Below are positions 18,901-27,047 of a DNA stretch of 57,055 bases, piece by piece (the first letter of the stretch is position 1; each line of letters begins with the position of its first letter). This stretch comes from Myxococcaceae bacterium (lineage in GTDB: Bacteria > Myxococcota > Myxococcia > Myxococcales > Myxococcaceae), in the NCBI GenBank assembly GCA_017881265.1, contig JADGRA010000018.1, positions 1 to 57,055 of the forward strand. The letters are read 5' to 3'. The notes beneath the pieces were generated by a model, which was not told where the DNA came from, did no database searches, and saw only the letters and a list, made by a program, of their open reading frames with translations. The position numbers and the translations under genes were made by a program.

Positions 18901-19269
18901 GTGGTGGCCTCCGGCGACCGCTTCACCCTCAGCGGCAGCATCTCGGACCCGCTCGGCCTGCTCGACATTTACGTGCTGGTGAACGACCACAAGGTGTTCT
19001 TCAACACCGTGGACGCGAACTCGGCCGACCCGACGCACGTGAAGTTCAGGACCGACTTCGCGCTGAAAGAGGGGGAAAACTACGTGCTGGTGGTGGCCCG
19101 CCAGACGCAGGACTACGCCAGCCGCAAGGCCCTCGTCATCCGCCGCCGCCCGGCGGCCGTCGCCCAGGCCCTCGCCCACTCGACGCAGGAGGCGGCCGCC
19201 GCCGGCTGGGTGCGGCCGGTGGACGTCTCCCCAGCGCCACCGACGCCCGCCACGGCGGGCAAGCCCTGA
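15955..19269 (+). CDS. Large S41 C-terminal processing peptidase with C-terminal adhesion-like domains
   Basis: A 1104-residue exported protease. It has an N-terminal signal/anchor (FRRLLLVVVLLGAWAFVG), a Ctp N-terminal region and a PDZ domain at about 190-275 (GEFGGLGFVIQ, TPAYRAGIKRDDIIRKIGEE). The S41 serine-lysine core follows: by alignment with E. coli Prc, the nucleophile is Ser397 in SASASEIV and the base Lys422 in TFGKGSVQ. Normal Ctp proteins end near residue 500. This one continues with a Lys/Glu-rich helical part (about 500-620), then beta-sandwich-like repeats with CARDB-type wording (ILVDVTNIGGGKALDVSAQ) and an SH3-like segment. A CAACNGDG patch sits near residue 776. Confidence 0.9.
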   Translation: MRIFRRLLLVVVLLGAWAFVGRDRAPLPVTFNEAVAGPAAGPSHLEGAPEGLRPADKSNHDLSALKIFNKVVLYVKDNYVDPKRIRPKEMLVEALRSVERTVPEVLVEDKDPDHVTLNVNGKVKDYDISHVDSLWKMSFTMKDIFEFIASNMRPTEDSREVEYAAVNGMLSTLDPHSILLKPEQYREMRLTTKGEFGGLGFVIQMRESNLTVVRVLAQTPAYRAGIKRDDIIRKIGEESTVNMDLNEAVNKLRGPVGSKVTITVDRKGLDKPMVLSLARDMISIESVQSKLLAGNVGYLRLKNFQGNTTRDLQAALSKLAAETRATGGLKGLVLDLRGDPGGLLEQAIQVTDLFVSQGTIVTTVAQMERVREEKRAHADDADINVPLAVLVNPGSASASEIVAGALKNLNRATIIGQQTFGKGSVQVLYEFPSPSGNPNEESALKLTIAKYLTPGDVSIQEVGIEPDIELIPTRVTADRVNVFAPRKTIGEADLEHHFGNPSSQAAATKREQVLGREKPAATVHYLKEDTRQKDAAARQQKLEEGKDPKLSKTDKSLGKKKPGEGESDTEPGHIDEDLYDQLDADTQDEVKEDFEVLFARDFVLKAPASQRDRMLAMGAPFIQERMEKEQERINEAIAALGVDWSPGPTPKAPQLQATLRPSSERRILAGEKFDLDLAVENRGSEPIKRLRAWTESENPLLDRREFIFGALKPGEKRTWKVSVQLPKNLTSRRDDVTVKFLDDSGPLPETLVAELNFAELARPSFAIGWQVIDECAACNGDGVVQRGEQVQILVDVTNIGGGKALDVSAQIKNGADQNVFIDKGRFRLGELAPGETKTARFELEVKKGYVGETFPLKFAVVDVQLEEFATEKLQIPIADHPLSVEARKGLLRLDSGTAILARPDAQSGALFKVNKGGAVVAELARVNGLVKVELEKGRFAFVRSQDAHEVKSGKVATAKEFQSVPFREPPQIAVNVEPEKGGVVASGDRFTLSGSISDPLGLLDIYVLVNDHKVFFNTVDANSADPTHVKFRTDFALKEGENYVLVVARQTQDYASRKALVIRRRPAAVAQALAHSTQEAAAAGWVRPVDVSPAPPTPATAGKP

Positions 19270-19276
19270 CTAGCCG

Positions 19277-19984
19277 CTAGCGGAACGCCTCGCGAAGCAG
19301 GCCGGGCCGGTTGGTGATGAGGAAATCCACGCCCCAGCCGGCCAGCGTGCGTGCGCGGCCCGGCTCGTCCACCGTCCAGGCGGCCACCTCCCGGCCACGG
19401 GTATGCCAGCGCTGCACGCGCTCCTCGGTAACTTCGGCGTCCGGGGGGTGCACGGCGTCCCGGCCAGCCCACAGCGCCAGCGGATTGGATTCCAGCCACG
19501 CCGGACGGCCCGCCTCCAGCAGGTAGCCCCGCCGCAGCGTCGGGCCGCGGGCGGCGAGCGCCAGCAGGCACAGAGGGTGAAAAGACGACACCACCACGTG
19601 CGACTGGTGGCCGCCTTCCACCAACAGGCGGGCCACGCGGGCGGCAAGCCTGAGCCAGCCGCTGTCGGCCTTCAGTTCCACGTTAAGCCACGCGGTGCGG
19701 GGCAGCGCCTCCAGCACTTCGGCGAGGAGGGGGATGGGCGCCCGGCCGCGGGGGCACACCACCTCCAGCGTGCGCAGCGCCGACCAGGGCGTCTGCACCA
19801 CGCGGCCCGGACGCCCCGCCAGACGCTCGAGCGTCTCGTCGTGAAACACCACCACCTCGCCGCTCGCGCACAGGCGCACGTCCAGTTCCACGCCGTCTGC
19901 CCCCTGCTCGAGCGCGAGGCGAAAGGCGGGAAGGGTATTCTCCGGTGCATCGGCGCTAGCGCCGCGGTGGCCGAGGATGCGCAT
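19277..19984 (-). CDS. Glycerophosphodiester phosphodiesterase (GDPD family)
   Basis: The product hydrolyses glycerophosphodiesters to glycerol-3-phosphate and an alcohol. The 235 residues form the compact TIM-barrel family core. Visible catalytic elements are [18 protein letters not shown] at the start, [22 protein letters not shown] in the middle and WTVDEPGRA plus DFLITNRP at the end. No signal peptide is seen, so it resembles cytoplasmic UgpQ rather than periplasmic GlpQ. It converges tail to tail with the S41 peptidase, seven bases apart. Confidence 0.9.
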   Translation of the reverse strand: MRILGHRGASADAPENTLPAFRLALEQGADGVELDVRLCASGEVVVFHDETLERLAGRPGRVVQTPWSALRTLEVVCPRGRAPIPLLAEVLEALPRTAWLNVELKADSGWLRLAARVARLLVEGGHQSHVVVSSFHPLCLLALAARGPTLRRGYLLEAGRPAWLESNPLALWAGRDAVHPPDAEVTEERVQRWHTRGREVAAWTVDEPGRARTLAGWGVDFLITNRPGLLREAFR

Positions 19985-20083
19985 CCAGTGTGCAGGGGGT
20001 AGGGCCTAGGCCCCGGCTGGTCAAGCCCCGCCTGGCCTGCGCTTGCGCCTGGGGGCCAGCCGATGCGAGGGTGACGGCCGCAT

Positions 20084-20329
20084 ATGCCACGCGTGGGCTT
20101 CGGCGAGTTGTTGGTCATCGGCTTCGTGCTGCTGGTGGTGCTCTCCGCCTCGCGGATGGCCGCCCTGGGCAACGCCGTCGGGAAATTCGTCTACTCGTTT
20201 CGCAAGGCCGCCCGGGGCGAGGGCTTCGTCGACGCCCACGCCCGCAAGCTGCCCCCCTCCCGGCCGGTGGACGCCGAGACCAGCGAGACGGAGGCGGAAC
20301 CTCTGCACCCACCCAGCCACCGCCGCTGA
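20084..20329 (+). CDS. tatA: TatA/TatE-type twin-arginine translocase subunit
   Basis: TatA proteins form the pore of the twin-arginine export system. This 81-residue protein has the short N-terminal helix starting with the conserved FGE (VGFGELLVIGFVLLVVL), then an amphipathic helix (MAALGNAVGKFVYSFRKAARG) and a charged tail. The order is typical of TatA/E; the usual P-E-L is replaced by SASRMAALG after the helix. It stands alone and no tatB or tatC is in the window. The Tat-dependent FdnG encoded further right is a plausible client. Confidence 0.8.
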   Translation: MPRVGFGELLVIGFVLLVVLSASRMAALGNAVGKFVYSFRKAARGEGFVDAHARKLPPSRPVDAETSETEAEPLHPPSHRR

Positions 20330-20339
20330 GCCACCACCC

Positions 20340-21146
20340 TCACCCCTCGGCGTCGAGGACCAGGACGCGGGGGGAGGCGGGGCTGGCCGGCCCTCGGCAA
20401 TCCGCCGCCAGGAGCAGCTTGGCCTCAGCCCGGACGCCCGGGTGCAGCGCACCGTTGCCGGCAATCTCAGCCCAGTCCGTCCGGAGCAGCAGCGGCACCA
20501 CCTTCACGCCCACCTCGGGCGGCAGGTAGGGGTTGAAGACGAGCGCCCGGCGCACCGCGTGCCGGGCGCCCCACTTGGAGCGCCACACCTCCACTAGAGG
20601 CTCCGCGCGTGCCGGGCGCCTCGCCGCCAGCCGGACGACCGAAGCTTCTGTCAGTCGCGGATTCACCAGGAGGTTGCGGACGACGGCCGGGTTCGACGCG
20701 AGGGCGATGCGCGAGAGCGCGTCCGGGTCGCGCGCCGTTCGCGCCTGGGTCTTGAGCATCCCGAGCGTCTCGGGAAAGTTGCGCGCGTCGGCCCGGGCCG
20801 CGGCGTTCTCGTCGAAATTCCGCCAGGCCGGCCCGGAAGCGAGGAGCCCCACCACCTCCTCGCGCAGCGCGCCGGGCGGAAGCTGGGCCAGGGCCCGGGT
20901 GAGCTCCCGGCCGAGGCGCTCGTCCTCCAGAACCGCCATCATCGCGCCGAGGACGCAGCTCGCCGCCTCGTCGCCGGAGCGGTCGAGGTCCAGCACCTCG
21001 GCCAGAAGGCGTGCCACATCCTCGGCCGGTCGCTCGCGCAGCGCCCGCGCCACGGCGTGCTTCCTTAGCTCGACACCGCCGGAGACCCCGTGCAGCCTGC
21101 GCACGAAGCGCGAGCCGTCGAGGCTCTCGGGTGCAGTCCGCCCCAT
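20340..21146 (-). CDS. Unknown helical repeat protein
   Basis: A 268-residue, Ala/Leu/Arg-rich protein with no signal peptide. The second half shows helical repeat wording: IALASNPAVVRNLLVNPRLTE, VVRLAARRPARAEPL and ALVFNPYLPPEVGVKVVPLL. This recalls HEAT-like or DUF2336-like solenoids. It begins four bases after the stop of the zinc-ribbon/DUF3426 gene, so the two are probably one operon and may act together. No catalytic motif is visible. Confidence 0.8.
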   Translation of the reverse strand: MGRTAPESLDGSRFVRRLHGVSGGVELRKHAVARALRERPAEDVARLLAEVLDLDRSGDEAASCVLGAMMAVLEDERLGRELTRALAQLPPGALREEVVGLLASGPAWRNFDENAAARADARNFPETLGMLKTQARTARDPDALSRIALASNPAVVRNLLVNPRLTEASVVRLAARRPARAEPLVEVWRSKWGARHAVRRALVFNPYLPPEVGVKVVPLLLRTDWAEIAGNGALHPGVRAEAKLLLAADCRGPASPASPRVLVLDAEG

Positions 21147-21150
21147 GGGC

Positions 21151-22941
21151 CTACTTGCCCTCAGCCGCCGCGGCCGTCACCTTGAGGCGGAGGCCGGAGA
21201 CCTCGGTGGGCGGCTCGTCGAAGAGCAAGACGAAGTCTGCCCCTTTGCCCGAGGCCAAAGACGGCGCGCCCTGCTGCAGGCGCGCGCGCAGGGCCTCCAC
21301 GTCCCGTCGGGTGCTCGCCTCCACCATTTCCTCCGGGGTTGGTAGCACCCCGGCCAGCCCTTCGCTGGTTCCGAGCAGCTGGCTGCCGTTCCAAATCTCC
21401 GCGCGCACCTTCACCTGCCCGGCACGCTGGCCCCGGTTCTCCACCCGACCGCGGACGTAGGCCAGCGGTCGACCTCCGCGCGTCTCGTACAGCCCGTTGC
21501 TGACGTCCAGCGTGACGATGCCGGTGGGCGGGACGAAGAGGGCCGCCCACCGGCGGGGCGACAGGGCCGCCCAGTCGAGGCGTCCCTCGTTGACGTAGAC
21601 GTTGCCCACCGCGGCCAGCACCACCACCAAAAGGGCGGCGACGCTGATGTTCACCACCGCCCCGCTGACTCGCCGGGCCGCGCCGAATTCGCGCCGCTCC
21701 TCAAGGCCCAGCACCGAAGTCCCGGTGGGAGGGCGGCTGACCCGTCCGAGCGGGGTCGCCGGCACCGGCGGCAGTCCAGCCGCCGGGTGCAGTGGCGCAT
21801 CCGGAACCGCGTCCGGGACGTCCGCCAGCAGGGAGGTGGGACCGGCGGTCCCCTCGAACGCTGCCGGGGCCGGCATGTCGAAGAGCGCGGCCCGGTCGGC
21901 GGCGGGGTCCCGTTCCACGGGAAAGGACTCTTCATCCAGGCGCGTCGCGCTCTTCCCGAAGAGTTCGCCGGTGGGGGTGCGGCCACGGCCACCGGGCGAG
22001 GCCGCGTCGCCCGGCGGCGGCGTCAGGTCGAACGCCGGGTGGGAGGCGGACGGTGCTCGCGGCTCGGGCATGTCCAGCTCTCCGAAGGAGACGGCCGTGG
22101 AGGCAGCCGGCGCCCTGCCGCTGGCGGACGGCGGCGCGCTGTCATTCAACAGGGAGTCGAAGTCCAGGCTCCGGCCCAGCGACCGCGTGGCAGGCGGGGG
22201 CGGGGGCGCCGCCGCCGCCACCGCCACCGGCGCAGGTGCCAGTGCCGGTGCCGCTGCGACGGGGTAGGACGGACCCTCCAGGGCATTGAGGTCACCGAAG
22301 TCGAACTCGGCGGACTCGGGAGTTGGCGGCAACTCGAGCCCCCCCTCGATGGAACCTTGCCAGGCGGAGTGAGGCGAGCCGGTGTCCAGTTCCAGGGGGG
22401 CGTCCGGCGGCCCCTCCGGCGCTAACTCCCTTAGGCCGGGGCTGTGCGCCGGCGGCGGGGGCACCACCGTCAATTGCCGCACCATGGCGATGCGTGCGAG
22501 TGAAACCCGTGGGGTGGGGTCGTCCGGCGGGACGGACGGGGCGGGCGGCGGCGGGGCGGGGGGGACGTCCTCGGCCCGGGGAGGCGGCGGGGGGAACATC
22601 CAGTCCGACAGGTCCGGGCCGCGCGTGGGTTGCCTGGACTCCGTGGTCTCCACGTCCACGTCAAAGTCGTCGGGCGGCGGAGCGCCTGCCGGCTCCACCT
22701 CGACTCCCAGCGCAGCGGCCAGCGGGGTTCCGCGCGCCGGCGTCTTGTCCTTCTCGGAGAGGGCGTCGGGGCGCGCGAACTGGGCGAAGGGGTCCTGGGC
22801 GGACTCGGCCAGCGGCTCGGCGGGGCGACTCACACGGAAGGTGTGGCGGCAGCGCGTGCAGCGCACCTTCACACCCTTCGCGGTCACCTTTTCGTCGGGG
22901 ATCCGGAAGCGCGTCTGGCACTGAGGGCAGGTAACAATCAT
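21151..22941 (-). CDS. Zinc-ribbon (MJ0042-type) and DUF3426 membrane protein
   Basis: This 596-residue protein begins with a zinc ribbon (IVTCPQCQTRFRIPDEKV then VRCTRCRHTFRV) with two CxxC pairs within the first 32 residues. A Pro/Ala/Asp-rich disordered stretch of about 400 residues follows. One membrane helix lies at about 460-480 (VVNISVAALLVVVLAAVGNV). The C-terminal DUF3426 domain (about 495-596) reads YVRGRVENRGQRAGQVKVRAEIWNG. The cytoplasmic N-terminus and external C-terminus fit a tail-out membrane protein. The frame extends to 23244, but ATG at 22941 places the zinc ribbon at the N-terminus as in the family. Confidence 0.87.
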   Translation of the reverse strand: MIVTCPQCQTRFRIPDEKVTAKGVKVRCTRCRHTFRVSRPAEPLAESAQDPFAQFARPDALSEKDKTPARGTPLAAALGVEVEPAGAPPPDDFDVDVETTESRQPTRGPDLSDWMFPPPPPRAEDVPPAPPPPAPSVPPDDPTPRVSLARIAMVRQLTVVPPPPAHSPGLRELAPEGPPDAPLELDTGSPHSAWQGSIEGGLELPPTPESAEFDFGDLNALEGPSYPVAAAPALAPAPVAVAAAAPPPPPATRSLGRSLDFDSLLNDSAPPSASGRAPAASTAVSFGELDMPEPRAPSASHPAFDLTPPPGDAASPGGRGRTPTGELFGKSATRLDEESFPVERDPAADRAALFDMPAPAAFEGTAGPTSLLADVPDAVPDAPLHPAAGLPPVPATPLGRVSRPPTGTSVLGLEERREFGAARRVSGAVVNISVAALLVVVLAAVGNVYVNEGRLDWAALSPRRWAALFVPPTGIVTLDVSNGLYETRGGRPLAYVRGRVENRGQRAGQVKVRAEIWNGSQLLGTSEGLAGVLPTPEEMVEASTRRDVEALRARLQQGAPSLASGKGADFVLLFDEPPTEVSGLRLKVTAAAAEGK

Positions 22942-23167
22942 CCAGGGCGCGGGGACGGGGGTCCCCCAGCATACCCCGGGGTCTCGCTCCCGGCGCGGTG
23001 CGCCAAGACCCCACCTCCCGGGCTTGCCGGCGGGGGATGTCACTGCTATCCATTGGAAAACCCAAGCTTCCTGGCTGTCCACGCTGCGGCGCGGCACTGC
23101 TTCCGAAGCACCTTCTGGACCGGGGCGGCCTGCGCCCGCATCCCCCCCGGCGGACAGCTGACAGACG

Positions 23168-23755
23168 ATGACCGACGCCGAGCCGCTCGCCCCCGCTGTC
23201 CCCCCCCGCGAGCCGAAAATCATCAAGCGGTACACCAACCGCAAGCTCTACGACACCGTCGAGAGCCGCTACGTCACGCTCGACGAAATCGCCGAGATGA
23301 TTAAGCAGGGCGCGGAGGTGAAGATTGTCGACAACCGCAGCAAGGACGACCTGACCTCCATCACCCTCGCGCAGATTATTTTCGAGGAAGAGAAGAAGCA
23401 GAACCAGATGCCGCTGGCGGTGCTGCGCGAGATTATTCGCCGGCCGGGCGAGGTGGTGACCGGCTTCATCGAGCGAGAAGTCACGCCTCGGGTGGCGTCC
23501 ATCCGGGAAGAGGCGGAGACCCGCATCGACCGGCTCCTCGGCCGCGAGGCCGGCTCGGACGCCACGCTCAAGGACGACCTTCTGCGGATGAGCCAGCGCA
23601 CGCTCGAGGACTGGCAGCGCAAGGTGGACGAGCGAGTGAAGGCGGCCGTGGAAGGTGTCCTTGGCTCGCTACCGGCGCTCGGGCATGACCTGCAGGCGCT
23701 GACCCGGCGACTCGAGGAGATGGAGAAGCGGCTGGACGAGCTGGAGAAGCACTAG
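23168..23755 (+). CDS. PhaR-like polyhydroxyalkanoate-type DNA-binding regulator
   Basis: The N-terminus (about 15-75) matches the PHB/PHA accumulation regulator DNA-binding domain: KIIKRYTNRKLYDTVESRYVT, LDEIAEMIKQGAEV and VDNRSKDDLTSITLAQIIFEEE. In PHA producers this domain represses phasin genes and binds the granule surface. Residues about 110-195 form a long charged coiled coil ending LEEMEKRLDELEKH, as in phasin-associated proteins. Its stop overlaps that of the ParA-like gene on the other strand by four bases. Whether this organism makes PHA cannot be seen here, as there is no phaC in the window. Confidence 0.85.
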   Translation: MTDAEPLAPAVPPREPKIIKRYTNRKLYDTVESRYVTLDEIAEMIKQGAEVKIVDNRSKDDLTSITLAQIIFEEEKKQNQMPLAVLREIIRRPGEVVTGFIEREVTPRVASIREEAETRIDRLLGREAGSDATLKDDLLRMSQRTLEDWQRKVDERVKAAVEGVLGSLPALGHDLQALTRRLEEMEKRLDELEKH

Positions 23756-24513
23756 CGGCGGGCCCAAATCGCTTCGACCACCGCGCGCATGCTCTCGGCG
23801 CCCTGGCCGGTCGGGGCGTACTCCCAGATGGTCTGCCCGTGGCTCTGGGCTTCGTCGATTTTCACGTAGACGCCCAGGCCCGGCGTTACCTTGCCTGGGA
23901 AGTGGGCCTCCAGGCGCTCGAGGATTGCCGCAGCCAGCGACGTCCGCCGCACCAGCATCGGCACGACCGCGCTGATGTGCAGTTCCGGGACGCCCTGCTC
24001 GCGCGCCACGCGCTCGACCGTCTGGGCGACCTCGGCGCACCCGTCCAAGGCCAGGTAGGTGAGCGCGACCGGGAGCACCACCTCCGTCGTGGCGCAGAGG
24101 GCGTTGGACACCGCGGGTCCGAGCGACGGCGGAGCGTCGACCACCAGCAGGTCGAAGCGCTCGGCCAGCCCGGCCACCTGGTCCGCCAGTCGATGCAGCG
24201 GCCGCTCTGCGCCAGCCAGGGCCGCCGAGAGGCCTTCCAGTTGCTTGTAGGCCGGCACCACCGACAGACGAGGAAAGGCGCTCGGGCGCACCACCGCGTC
24301 GAAGCCGACCGCGGGGTCGGTGAGCCAGTGGAAGGCGTTCGGGGTCAGGGTCCGGACGTCGAGCCCAAGCGACTTGCCGGCATGGCCTTGCGTGTCCAAG
24401 TCTACCAGCAGGACGCGCTGTCCTTGCTGCTCCGCCGCCCAAGCCGCCAGGTGGACGGCCAGGGTGGTCTTGCCGGTGCCCCCTTTCTCGTTGACGAAGG
24501 CGATACGCCGCAT
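23752..24513 (-). CDS. ParA/MinD-family ATPase
   Basis: A 253-residue SIMIBI ATPase with the deviant Walker A KGGTGKT at residues 10-16, an LLVDLDTQGHAGKSLGL segment and a Walker B-like LLVVDAPPSLG. Such proteins position cargo (chromosome, plasmid, granule or protein cluster) by nucleotide-dependent DNA or membrane binding. The frame extends to 24951, but ATG at 24513 starts the conserved MRRIAFVNEKGG. The start overlaps the stop of the phasin-like gene (ATGA). There is no parB nearby. The gene therefore looks like an orphan ParA acting with the small coiled-coil protein upstream. Confidence 0.9.
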   Translation of the reverse strand: MRRIAFVNEKGGTGKTTLAVHLAAWAAEQQGQRVLLVDLDTQGHAGKSLGLDVRTLTPNAFHWLTDPAVGFDAVVRPSAFPRLSVVPAYKQLEGLSAALAGAERPLHRLADQVAGLAERFDLLVVDAPPSLGPAVSNALCATTEVVLPVALTYLALDGCAEVAQTVERVAREQGVPELHISAVVPMLVRRTSLAAAILERLEAHFPGKVTPGLGVYVKIDEAQSHGQTIWEYAPTGQGAESMRAVVEAIWARR

Positions 24514-24815
24514 CAGGGCTTCGGTCGGGCAGCGAGCAGCGTGTCGACTTTCTTCTCCACCGAGGTGAGCAGCCGCTCGAGGTCGTCCACCTTGGCCCGC
24601 AGGGACTCCACGTCGGCACTGGAGGGCAGGTTCATCGCCGCCAGCGCGCTGCGCAGGCTCTTGTCGAGCGAACCCTTGGCCGCCAGGGACTTGGACACCA
24701 GCGACTGGACCGCGGCCACGAATGTCTCGTTGGAGAGCAGCGTGGAGGCCAGCTTCCCCACGCGTTCCTCGCCCGTCTCCACCAGTTTCTTCACCATCGG
24801 GTTGTCTCTGAGCAT
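24513..24815 (-). CDS. Small phasin-like coiled-coil protein
   Basis: A 100-residue, almost entirely helical protein. The N-terminal half is LVETGEERVGKLASTLLSNE, then FVAAVQSLVSKSLAAKGSLDKSL. The C-terminal part is a heptad-like coiled coil (VESLRAKVDDLERLLTSVEKKVDTLL). Architecture and wording recall phasins or the PhaM/PhaF group. It lies directly upstream of, and overlaps, the ParA-like gene. A role as an adaptor or cargo linker is inferred from this arrangement only. Confidence 0.8.
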   Translation of the reverse strand: MLRDNPMVKKLVETGEERVGKLASTLLSNETFVAAVQSLVSKSLAAKGSLDKSLRSALAAMNLPSSADVESLRAKVDDLERLLTSVEKKVDTLLAARPKP

Positions 24816-24935
24816 GGTGTCCTTCCCCGAGCGGTGGAACGCCGACCTCTTCGCAGCGGCCCCGGCAGGCTGTCAAGGCGCGCTCGATTGACACCGGCCA
24901 AGCCGCTTCCCTACGGTGCCGCGCTCCCGCGACCG

Positions 24936-25841
24936 ATGACTCAGCTCCCACGGCCCAGGCTGCTCGTCATTACCGGCAAGGGAGGCGTGGGCAAGAGTAC
25001 CGTCTCGGCCGCCCTGGCACTGGCCCTGGCCCGCACGGGGCAACGGACGCTGTTGTGCGAGGTCAACAGCGGCGGGGGGGCCACCGCCCTGTTGGGCTAC
25101 CCCCGGGCCGGGCCGGAGCTGTCCCGCCTGGACGGAGAGCTGTGGAGCGTTGACGTGCGCCCCGCGGAGGCCATGCGCGAGTACGTCCTCAGCAAGATTC
25201 GCTTCCAGCGCGTCTACCGTACAGTCTTCGAGAACCCGCTGGTGCGCGCCTTCCTGCGCTTCATCCCCTCGCTGGCCGAGACGGTGATGCTCGGCAAGGT
25301 GTGCTGGCACCTGCGCGAGACCGACGGCCCGCGCAAACGCTGGGACGCGGTGGTGCTGGACGCGCCTGCCACCGGGCACGCCCTCACCTTCCTGGGCGTG
25401 CCTCAGGTGCTTCTGGACACGCTGCCGCCGGGGACGATGGCCGAGGAAGCGTCGTGGATGCGCGACATGCTGGTCGACCCCAAAGTCACCGGTGCGCTGG
25501 TGGTGGCCCTGCCGGAGGAGCTGCCCGTCCTCGAATCCATGGAATTGGCCGCCGGTTTGCGCGCACGCCACCTGGCCCTTCTGGCGGTGGTGCTGAACCA
25601 GGCCACCGCGCCGCGCTTTCTGCCGGAGGAGGTGAAGGCCCTGGCCGCCCTCCCCCGCCTCCAGGCGCTCGCCCGCGGGCACGCCGAGGAGGCCGAGCGC
25701 ACCCAGGACGCCGCCTCGCGGCTAGGGACCCTTGGTGCGCCGGTGCTGGAGCTTCCCCGGCTGTACCAGGGGACGATGGACCAGGCCGCCGTGGCGGGCC
25801 TGGGCGCCACGTTGCTGGCCGGCCTCGAGGGCAGGACGTGA
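24936..25841 (+). CDS. ArsA/Get3-family ATPase, first of a tandem pair
   Basis: A 301-residue ATPase with the deviant Walker A KGGVGKS at residues 15-21 (signature lysine Lys15), a LLCEVNSG switch region and a DAVVLDAPATGHALTFL Walker B/ADP-sensing region. ArsA/Get3 proteins work as dimers in arsenite extrusion or tail-anchored protein handling. The arsenite-binding Cys set of ArsA and the CxxC of eukaryotic Get3 are not seen. The frame is open from 24834, but ATG at 24936 precedes the P-loop by the usual distance. Its stop overlaps the next GTG start (GTGA), so the pair should be made in equal amounts. Confidence 0.88.
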   Translation: MTQLPRPRLLVITGKGGVGKSTVSAALALALARTGQRTLLCEVNSGGGATALLGYPRAGPELSRLDGELWSVDVRPAEAMREYVLSKIRFQRVYRTVFENPLVRAFLRFIPSLAETVMLGKVCWHLRETDGPRKRWDAVVLDAPATGHALTFLGVPQVLLDTLPPGTMAEEASWMRDMLVDPKVTGALVVALPEELPVLESMELAAGLRARHLALLAVVLNQATAPRFLPEEVKALAALPRLQALARGHAEEAERTQDAASRLGTLGAPVLELPRLYQGTMDQAAVAGLGATLLAGLEGRT

Positions 25842-26986
25842 GGCCGCTGGCGGAGGCCCTGCGCAGCCGCGGGGTGGTGGTGTGCGTCGGCCCGGGCGGC
25901 GTGGGCAAGACGACGCTCGCCGCCGCGCTGGCCCTCCAGGGCGCGGCTCTCGGCCGAAACTCGCTGGTCTGCACCATCGACCCCGCCCGGCGGCTGGCCA
26001 GCGCGCTCGGCCTGGCGGAACTCGGCAACCTCGCCCGGCCCATCTCCGCTGCCGAGTTGCGCGCCGCCGACATCCGGCTGGCCGCACCGGTGGAAGCGAT
26101 GATGCTGGACATGAAGCAGTCCTGGGATGAGCTCATCGCGCGCTCGGCCCCGCCCCAGCAGCGCGACCGGATTCTGGCGAACCGCTTCTACCAGTCGCTC
26201 TCCAGCGCCCTGGCCGGAAGTCAGGAATACATCGCGCTCGAGAAGCTGTGGGAGCTGCACGCCTCCGGCAAGCACCAGCTGGTGGTGCTGGACACGCCCC
26301 CCACCGCCCATGCCCGGGACTTCCTCGATGCCCCCGCGCGGGTCATCGACTTCCTCGGGACGGACACCGCCAAGTGGCTCCTCAAGCCGGCCCTCCGCGG
26401 CGCCAAGCTCGGCTTTCGCCTTGTCGGCCTCGGCGGAAACCTCATCAGCCGCACCCTCTCCGGCATCGTCGGGGGACAAACGCTGGCCGACTTGGCTGCC
26501 TTCCTGCTGGCCATGAGTTCGCTCAACGACGAGTTCCAGGAACGCGCACGGGCCGTCAGCGCGCTGCTCGCGAGCGAGGAGACGGTCGTCGTGCTGGTCA
26601 CCGGTCCGGCGGCCGAGCGCCGGGAGGAGGCCGTGCGCTTTCACCAGTCGCTCCTGGAGCAGCACCTCAACGTCGCCGCGGTGGTGGTGAACCAGGTGCA
26701 TGCCGGAGTGGGCCCGGAGGAGGCGGCGGCCTCCACGCGTCTTCCCGAGCCCCTGCGCGGCAAGCTCGAGCGCACCATCTCCGAGGCCAACTCCCTCGCC
26801 CAGGCAGACGCGCACGGCGTCCGGGTCCTCCGGGAGGCGGTGGCTCCCACCCCGCTGCTCACCGTCCCGCGCTTCCCAGGAGAGGTGCATGACCTGGGCG
26901 CACTCTGGCGGGCAGGGGCTTACCTCGTCGCCGACGCCACCCCCCGGGAAACCCTTGCCGCCGCTGCCGCCGCGCCGGGGGCCTAG
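25838..26986 (+). CDS. ArsA/Get3-family ATPase, second of a tandem pair
   Basis: A 382-residue ArsA-type ATPase with P-loop GPGGVGKTT (18-26), CTIDPARRLASALGL and LVVLDTPPTAHARDFLDAP. The signature lysine in front of GGVGK is replaced by Pro19. It carries an extra helical hairpin with a hydrophobic stretch (about 165-220, LLKPALRGAKLGFRLVGLGG, TLADLAAFLLAMSS) that could bind a hydrophobic client, as Get3 does. The GTG start at 25838 overlaps the preceding stop. Tandem ArsA pairs that act as heterodimers are known in actinobacteria (mycobacterial BagA/BagB). Asymmetric function is inferred. Confidence 0.88.
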   Translation: MRPLAEALRSRGVVVCVGPGGVGKTTLAAALALQGAALGRNSLVCTIDPARRLASALGLAELGNLARPISAAELRAADIRLAAPVEAMMLDMKQSWDELIARSAPPQQRDRILANRFYQSLSSALAGSQEYIALEKLWELHASGKHQLVVLDTPPTAHARDFLDAPARVIDFLGTDTAKWLLKPALRGAKLGFRLVGLGGNLISRTLSGIVGGQTLADLAAFLLAMSSLNDEFQERARAVSALLASEETVVVLVTGPAAERREEAVRFHQSLLEQHLNVAAVVVNQVHAGVGPEEAAASTRLPEPLRGKLERTISEANSLAQADAHGVRVLREAVAPTPLLTVPRFPGEVHDLGALWRAGAYLVADATPRETLAAAAAAPGA

Positions 26987-27047
26987 CGTCCGGGGCGCCC
27001 AGGTTGGCAGACTCCGCCCTTGCCAGGGCCCTCGCCGCTGGCCCCGT

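Noticed and set aside
24936-26986. Arsenic resistance function for the ArsA pair
   Set aside because: No arsB, arsR or arsC nearby and no arsenite-binding cysteines.
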